DNA from: Sandaracinus amylolyticus
GTDB lineage: Bacteria; Myxococcota_A; Polyangia; Polyangiales; Sandaracinaceae
Assembly (NCBI RefSeq): GCF_021631985.1
Contig: NZ_CP070225.1
Location: 310,001-374,000 of the forward strand
Direction of reading: 5' to 3'
DNA length: 64,000 nucleotides
The notes under the pieces were generated by a model. It did no database searches. It worked only from the letters and a program-made list of their open reading frames with translations, and had not been told where the DNA came from. Shown in pieces: positions 59,474 through 64,000 of the stretch (its first letter is position 1; the number at the start of each line of letters is the position of its first letter). The position numbers were made by a program, and so were the translations under genes.

Positions 59474-59659
59474 CGTCGCGCGCAGCGTGCCGCGTGAGGT
59501 GGTCCGACGTCCAGCGAGAGGCTCCGATGCATGCTGTGCGCACACGATTCGATCGCGCTGTGGATCGACATCCACGGACGCGAATTCGCTCGACCGATCG
59601 CCGTGTCGGGATCCGTCCCGACGGACGCCTCGCAGGAGCGCGGGTACTTTCACCTCACG

Positions 59660-61228
59660 ATGTCCCGCCCCGCATCAGCCGTTGCGAACGGCGACCACGA
59701 ACACGATCACGATGCATCGGGCCCACGCCTTCGCGAGCCCGTCCTCGACGTCGACTTCGACGTTCCGCGCAGCACAGCAGAGATCGCGGCGGAGCTTCCG
59801 GTCCTTCGCCGCTTCGCGGGCTACGACATCCTCGGACGCATCGCCGTCGGCGGCATGGCCGAGGTGTTCCTCGCGCGCGAGCACGGTCAGGCCGGCAGCG
59901 TCCGACAGATTGCGCTCAAGGTCATCCGGCCGCAGCTCGCGACCGATCGCGACTTCGAGGAGATGTTCATGCGCGAGGGCAAGACCGCGCTCGGTCTCCG
60001 CCATCCGAACGTCTGCCACACGTATCGGTTCGGCATGGAGAGCGGCCATCCGTTCCTCGCGATGGAGCTCGTCGAGGGCGTCACGCTGCGCGACCTCTGC
60101 ACGCGCGCGCGCCGCGCCGGCAAGCCGATGTCCGCGCCGATCGCGGTGAAGATCGTCTCGCTCGTCGCGGAGGCGCTGCACTCGGCGCACGTCGCGCGCG
60201 ACGACAAGGGACGCGCGCTCGGGATCGTCCACCAGGACGTCTCGCCCCACAACGTGATGGTCGCGTACGACGGCACCGTGAAGCTGCTCGACTTCGGCGT
60301 CGCGTCGACGTCGAAGGAGCGCGCGACGGAGATCGCCGAGAGCAGCCACATCACGATCCGCGGCAAGGCCGGCTACCTCTCGCCCGAGCAGTGCCTCGGT
60401 CACTCGTTCGACGCGCGCTCCGACGTGTTCTCGCTCGGCATCGTGCTCTACGAGCTGCTCACCGGTCAGCGCCTCTTCGCGCGCGCGCAGAGCCTCGACG
60501 CGATGCGCGCGATCACCAGCGAGCCGCTGCCGCCGTGGCCCTCGACGATCCCGCCCGCGCTGCAGCGCGTGCTCGGCCGCGCGCTCGCGCGCGACGTGAG
60601 CGATCGGTATCGCAGCGCGGCGGTGATGCAGGAGGATCTCGAGCGCACGCTCGCCGAGACGCGGACCGCGGTCACGTCGGCGAAGATCGCGGAGGTCGTC
60701 GCGCGTCTGCTCGGCGACGACTTCGGGCGCGCGCCGAAGCTCGAGACGACGCGCGACGTCGTCGCGTGGATCATCTCGCCCGAGCAGGAGCTCATCGCGC
60801 TCCAGCTCCCGCCGCCCGCGCCGGTGCTGCCGCCTCCGACGCCGACGATGCCGGAGCTCCCGCCGGTGCCTCCTCCGTCGAGCACGCGTCCTCTCGCGCT
60901 CGCGCTGACCGGCGTGATCGCGCTCGTGCTCGGCGCGCTCGCGATGTTCGCGATGACGCGCGGCCAGGCCGAGCCCGTCGCGACCGCACCGCCGCCCGCG
61001 GCACCCATCGTCGCCGCGCCCGTGCCCGTCGCGCCGGCGCCCGCGCCCGAGGCGCCTCCCGTCGCTGCAGCCGCACCGGTCGCAGCACCGAGCGTCCCCG
61101 TCGCGGCCGAGCCTGCGCCCACGCGCGTGCGCCGACCGTTCCCTGCGCGACCCGCCGCGTCTCGCGCGCCGCGCGCCGAAAGCAGCACCGACGAGTCGAG
61201 CGAGTTCTTCGACGACCCGGGATTCTGA
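59660..61228 (+). CDS. Ser/Thr protein kinase with C-terminal transmembrane segment
   Basis: 522 residues from ATG 59660; an in-frame start at 59531 would add 43 residues without family likeness. Kinase domain at about 55-330: 'GRIAVGGMAEVFLAREH', 'IALKVIRPQ', 'VHQDVSPHNVMV', 'LLDFGVASTS' and 'GYLSPEQ'. The catalytic loop reads HQD instead of HRD, a change seen in a group of myxobacterial kinases; the Asp and Asn remain. A Pro-rich stretch is followed by one transmembrane helix (about 418-438) and a Pro/Ala-rich periplasmic tail. The downstream TPR protein overlaps by 1 nt, so signalling to the envelope is likely. Confidence 0.9.
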   Translation: MSRPASAVANGDHEHDHDASGPRLREPVLDVDFDVPRSTAEIAAELPVLRRFAGYDILGRIAVGGMAEVFLAREHGQAGSVRQIALKVIRPQLATDRDFEEMFMREGKTALGLRHPNVCHTYRFGMESGHPFLAMELVEGVTLRDLCTRARRAGKPMSAPIAVKIVSLVAEALHSAHVARDDKGRALGIVHQDVSPHNVMVAYDGTVKLLDFGVASTSKERATEIAESSHITIRGKAGYLSPEQCLGHSFDARSDVFSLGIVLYELLTGQRLFARAQSLDAMRAITSEPLPPWPSTIPPALQRVLGRALARDVSDRYRSAAVMQEDLERTLAETRTAVTSAKIAEVVARLLGDDFGRAPKLETTRDVVAWIISPEQELIALQLPPPAPVLPPPTPTMPELPPVPPPSSTRPLALALTGVIALVLGALAMFAMTRGQAEPVATAPPPAAPIVAAPVPVAPAPAPEAPPVAAAAPVAAPSVPVAAEPAPTRVRRPFPARPAASRAPRAESSTDESSEFFDDPGF

Positions 61229-62061
61229 TGCGGATCATCGCCACCCTCACACTCCTCACCACGCTGCTCCTGGCGCCCGCGGCCCACGCGCAGGATCCCG
61301 ATCCTGCACGCGGCGCCGCGGCGCGCGCGTTGTTCCAAGAAGGCGTCGGCCTCGCTCGACGCGGCGACTACGCCGAAGCGATCGATCGGTTCCGGCGCGC
61401 GCAGGCGTTACGACCCGCCGCGCCGATCGCGTACAACCTCGCCGCCGCGCTCGCGCACGAGGGCGAGCTCGTCGAGGCCGCCGAGCTGCTCGAGCGCGTG
61501 CTGCGCGATCCCTCGATCCCGCCGCAGCTGCGCGCGTCCGCGGAGCGCCAGCGCGACCAGATCGCACCGCGCGTCGGACGCCTCACGGTGCGCCTCGAGG
61601 GTGATCACGGCGGCGTTCGTGTGCACATCGACGAGCGCGAGCTGCCCGAGGCGATGGTCGGCGTCCCGGTGCCGATCGATCCCGGTGCGCACGAGATCCG
61701 CGCGATGCGCGACGGCGAGGACGTCGCGCACGAGCGCATCGAGATCGGCGAGGCCGAGCGCCGCGAGGTCGCGCTGACCATCCCGGCGCGCGTGGTCCCG
61801 CGCGAGGCGCTCACGGTCGCGCCGGCGCGCGCGTCGTCGAGCGAGCGCGTGCCCGAGGCGGCGCTCGAGACCTCGGAGCGCGATCCCGTCGATCGTGGCT
61901 CGAGCGGTGGCGGTGGTGACGACGCGCTCGTGATCACGCTCGCGATCGTCGGTGGTGTCGTGGTCGCCGGCGCGGTCACCGCGACCGCGATCGTGCTGAC
62001 GTCGCCGCAGACGCCCGAGCCCGTGATGGGCAACACGATGCCGGGGGTGCTCACGTGGTGA
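61228..62061 (+). CDS. TPR protein with PEGA-like domain and C-terminal membrane anchor
   Basis: 277 residues. The ATG overlaps the kinase stop (TGATG). Signal peptide ends 'APAAHA|QD'. TPR-like helices (about 25-110) include 'ALFQEGVGLARRGDYAEAIDRFRRA'-type repeats. A PEGA-like beta domain ('VRVHIDERELPEA', 'VPIDPGAHEIRA') and a Glu/Ser linker follow, then a C-terminal transmembrane helix 'VITLAIVGGVVVAGAVTATA'. Periplasmic, anchored at the C-terminus. It is probably part of one unit with the kinase and the following lipoprotein. Confidence 0.83.
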   Translation: MRIIATLTLLTTLLLAPAAHAQDPDPARGAAARALFQEGVGLARRGDYAEAIDRFRRAQALRPAAPIAYNLAAALAHEGELVEAAELLERVLRDPSIPPQLRASAERQRDQIAPRVGRLTVRLEGDHGGVRVHIDERELPEAMVGVPVPIDPGAHEIRAMRDGEDVAHERIEIGEAERREVALTIPARVVPREALTVAPARASSSERVPEAALETSERDPVDRGSSGGGGDDALVITLAIVGGVVVAGAVTATAIVLTSPQTPEPVMGNTMPGVLTW

Positions 62062-63314
62062 GACGCTCGCTCCTTCCCTTCCTGCTCCTCTCCATCGCGG
62101 CATGCGAGGCCGATCCCCTCACGGAGATCGTCGTGGTCACCGACACCGACCTCGACGTGCCCGAGGGCATCGACGCGATCCGGATCACCGCGACCGATCA
62201 ACAAGGCCTCTCGCAGGAAGCCCTCGCCGAGCTCGGTGGCGGCGCCGAGCGCCCGGTCACGCTCGGCCTCGTGTCGCGCCAGGGCTCGGGCACGCTCGAC
62301 GTCGTGGTCGTCGGCGAGCGCGACGAGGTCGAGATCCTGCGTCGCACTGCGCGCGTGAGCTTCGTACGCGGGCGCACCGTCGCGCTGCGCATGGATCTCT
62401 GGGAGGACTGCATCGGGCAGCTGTGCGGCGCCGATCGCACCTGCGGCGACGGCGGGTGCCGTCCCGTCGCGATCGAGTCGTCGGAGCTCGTCGACTGGAG
62501 CGGTGAGCCGCCTCCGCCGCCCGACGCGTCGATCGCGATCGACGGCGGGCGCATGGACGCGGGCGCACGCCCCGACGCGCAGGTGCCGATCGACGCGCAG
62601 ACGCCGATCGACGCGCCGATGGTCGACGCGCGCATCCCGTCCGACGCGCCGATGCCCGACGCGCCGATGGTCGATGCGTTCGTCGAGCAGTGCAACGAAG
62701 CGATGCCGTGTCCCGAGACCGACTCCTACACGTGCACCATCGATCGCTGCGTCGAGGGGCGCTGCGTGGTCGAGCTGAGCGACGCCGCGTGCGACGACGG
62801 CGTCGAGTGCACCAGCGAGCGCTGCGACGTGGGGCTCGGCTGCGTCTACCAGACGCACAACGATCGCTGCGACGACAGCGTCGCGTGCACCGCGGATCGC
62901 TGCGACCAGCTCGAGGGCTGCGTGCACCAGCAGCAGCACACGACGTGCGGCACCGGCTCGTACTGCGACACGACCGCGGGCTGCAGCACCGCGCCCACGT
63001 TCACCGACGTCTACACGGGCGTGATCGCGGCGCGCTGCGGCCCCTGCCACCTCACGAACACGCCGCGTAGCGGGCGCCTCGATCTCTCGACGCAGGCGCT
63101 CGCCTACGCCGCGATGGTCGGCGTGACCGCCGGTTGCGGCGCGGGCGTGAACACGCTCGTCGTCCCCGGTGACTCCGCGCGCAGCCTGCTCTGGCGCAAG
63201 GTCGCGAACGTCGATCTCTGCGGCAGCCGCATGCCGCGCGGCATGGTCGCGCCGCTCGACGAGGCCCAGATCTCGCTGATCGCCCGCTGGATCCAGGGCG
63301 GCGCGCTGGAGTGA
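62055..63314 (+). CDS. Lipoprotein with Cys-rich modules and cytochrome-c-like CGPCH domain
   Basis: 419 residues from GTG 62055 (GTG 62058 is also possible), overlapping the TPR gene end by 7 nt. Lipobox 'SIAAC' (Cys17). A beta domain (about 20-135) comes first, then a low-complexity Asp/Ala/Pro/Met linker (about 150-210) with repeated 'PxDAPM'. Three Cys-rich units follow ('C.DGVECTSERCD..LGCVY' type). The C-terminal domain has 'ARCGPCH', 'SGRLDLST', 'VVPGDSARSLLWRKV' and 'SRMPRGM..L...QI..IARWIQ.GA', the pattern of the cytochrome-c-like domain in planctomycete/myxobacterial proteins. Heme attachment at CGPCH is probable but unproven. Confidence 0.85.
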   Translation: MVRRSLLPFLLLSIAACEADPLTEIVVVTDTDLDVPEGIDAIRITATDQQGLSQEALAELGGGAERPVTLGLVSRQGSGTLDVVVVGERDEVEILRRTARVSFVRGRTVALRMDLWEDCIGQLCGADRTCGDGGCRPVAIESSELVDWSGEPPPPPDASIAIDGGRMDAGARPDAQVPIDAQTPIDAPMVDARIPSDAPMPDAPMVDAFVEQCNEAMPCPETDSYTCTIDRCVEGRCVVELSDAACDDGVECTSERCDVGLGCVYQTHNDRCDDSVACTADRCDQLEGCVHQQQHTTCGTGSYCDTTAGCSTAPTFTDVYTGVIAARCGPCHLTNTPRSGRLDLSTQALAYAAMVGVTAGCGAGVNTLVVPGDSARSLLWRKVANVDLCGSRMPRGMVAPLDEAQISLIARWIQGGALE

Positions 63315-63320
63315 TCGACG

Positions 63321-63351
63321 GGGCGCGTGATCGACGTTAGATCACGCGCCC
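63321..63351 (+). terminator. Terminator-type hairpin
   Basis: Perfect 12-bp stem GGGCGCGTGATC (63321-63332) with 63340-63351, a 7-nt loop, then TCTCG. It follows the lipoprotein stop and ends 6 nt before the ATG of the exonuclease gene, so it may also affect translation of that gene. Confidence 0.6.
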
Positions 63352-63357
63352 TCTCGA

Positions 63358-64000
63358 ATGCGCGTCTCGTCGTGGAACGTGAACGGCCTGCGCTCGATCG
63401 CAGGCAAGGGCTTCTCGGACTGGCTCGCCGCGTCCGGCTCGGATCTGGTCGGCCTGCAGGAGACGCGATGTCGTCCCGAGCAGGTCCCCGACGGCATCCG
63501 CGAGCTGCCGGGCTGGCACGGGCACTTCGTGTGCGCCGAGCGCGCCGGGTACAGCGGCGTCGGGCTGCTCTCGAAGCTCGCGATCGACGGAGTCGAGAGC
63601 TCGCTCGGCGTGAAGACGTTCGACATCGAAGGCCGCCTGCAGCTCGCGCGCGTCGGACGCCTGCGAATCGCGAACGTCTACTTCCCCAACGGCAGCGGGC
63701 AGGAGCGCGACAACTCGCGCGTGCCGTTCAAGCTCCGCTTCTATCGCCGCCTCCACAAGCTGCTCGAGCCGTACAAGCAGGAGGGGCTGCCGATCCTCGT
63801 GATGGGCGACTTCAACACCGCGCCCCACGAGATCGATCTCGCGCGCCCCAAGGACAACCACAAGACGAGCGGTTTCCTCCCCGAGGAGCGGCGCGAGCTC
63901 GTGCGCTGGCTCGAGACCGGCTGGGTCGACACGTTCCGCGAGTTCGAGAAGGGCCCCGGTCACTACACGTGGTGGAGCCAGCGCTTCGGGGTGCGCGAGC
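63358..64000 (+). CDS. xthA: Exodeoxyribonuclease III (partial, cut by window edge)
   Basis: 214 codons visible, open at the right edge. N-terminus 'MRVSSWNVNGLRS', metal-binding 'LVGLQETRC', 'GYSGVGLLSK', 'VYFPNGSG', 'PILVMGDFNTAPHEIDLARP' and 'GHYTWWSQR' follow the exonuclease III / AP endonuclease order closely. It acts on abasic sites and 3' ends in base-excision repair. About 40-50 C-terminal residues with the final catalytic His lie outside the window. Confidence 0.95.
   Translation, partial: MRVSSWNVNGLRSIAGKGFSDWLAASGSDLVGLQETRCRPEQVPDGIRELPGWHGHFVCAERAGYSGVGLLSKLAIDGVESSLGVKTFDIEGRLQLARVGRLRIANVYFPNGSGQERDNSRVPFKLRFYRRLHKLLEPYKQEGLPILVMGDFNTAPHEIDLARPKDNHKTSGFLPEERRELVRWLETGWVDTFREFEKGPGHYTWWSQRFGVRE

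Noticed and set aside
1-64000. CRISPR arrays, tRNA/rRNA genes, insertion sequences, phage or integrase genes
   Set aside because: Looked for and not seen; no regularly spaced repeats, cloverleaf-like sequences or transposase motifs were found by eye.

Overview
The window looks like chromosomal DNA of a myxobacterium (Myxococcota), probably from the Sandaracinus/Polyangiales side. This rests on the very high GC content, the strong G/C third-position bias, the many lipoproteins with Asp/Ala/Gly-rich linkers after the lipobox Cys, the Ser/Thr protein kinases, and the FecR, Big_5, VIT/VWA and Cys-rich 'DC..G..C..G.C' proteins. No rRNA, tRNA, CRISPR array, transposase or phage gene was seen. The taxonomic placement is inference.

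Layout. 1-9.5 kb (minus strand): two tandem Ig-like (Big_5) lipoproteins, one cut by the left edge, then an ECF sigma / FecR-TPR / secreted protein operon. 9.6-13.4 kb (plus): ruvAB, a hairpin-U-tract repeat and a DUF4139 protein. 13.4-18.9 kb (minus): an F420/NADP reductase-like protein and two copies of a two-gene module (beta-propeller lipoprotein plus Cys-rich repeat lipoprotein). 19.0-21.4 kb (plus): a possible leader peptide and a fusion of the ribosome-rescue GTPase HflX to a macrolide 2'-phosphotransferase-like domain. 21.5-34.5 kb: an iron/heme region with a Kelch lipoprotein, TonB receptor, triple-HmuY lipoprotein, a candidate Fur-controlled small RNA, a delta-60-repeat lipoprotein, and an imelysin / HTTM / FecA-like receptor operon. 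35.2-37.4 kb: cysDN. 37.5-40.0 kb: two OmpA-family paralogues whose 3' halves are almost identical. 41.0-45.8 kb: five translationally coupled genes (adenylation enzyme, aminotransferase, Asn-synthase-like, carrier protein, hexapeptide acyltransferase) that look like a small, undescribed carrier-protein pathway. 45.8-49.6 kb: two membrane proteins, nagZ, and a TetR/hydrolase operon with a double operator. 49.6-57.9 kb: an NB-ARC regulator with a C-terminal winged helix, a propeller protein and a PQQ-VIT-VWA fusion. 58.1-63.3 kb: two divergent Ser/Thr kinases, the second in an operon with a TPR protein and a CxxCH lipoprotein. The right edge cuts an exonuclease III gene.

How the genes fit together. 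Two themes stand out. First, iron and heme acquisition: TGA..AT-N-AT..TCA Fur-like palindromes lie in front of the TonB receptor and at the 3' end of the HmuY gene, and imelysin and FecA-like genes follow. Second, antibiotic response: the HflX-Mph fusion joins two known ways of tolerating macrolides, and the 12-codon open frame upstream ends in Arg-Leu-Arg, the kind of motif at which macrolide-bound ribosomes stall. The five-gene carrier-protein cluster is the best candidate for a new biosynthetic system. Functions are from motif recognition by eye; no database search was possible.
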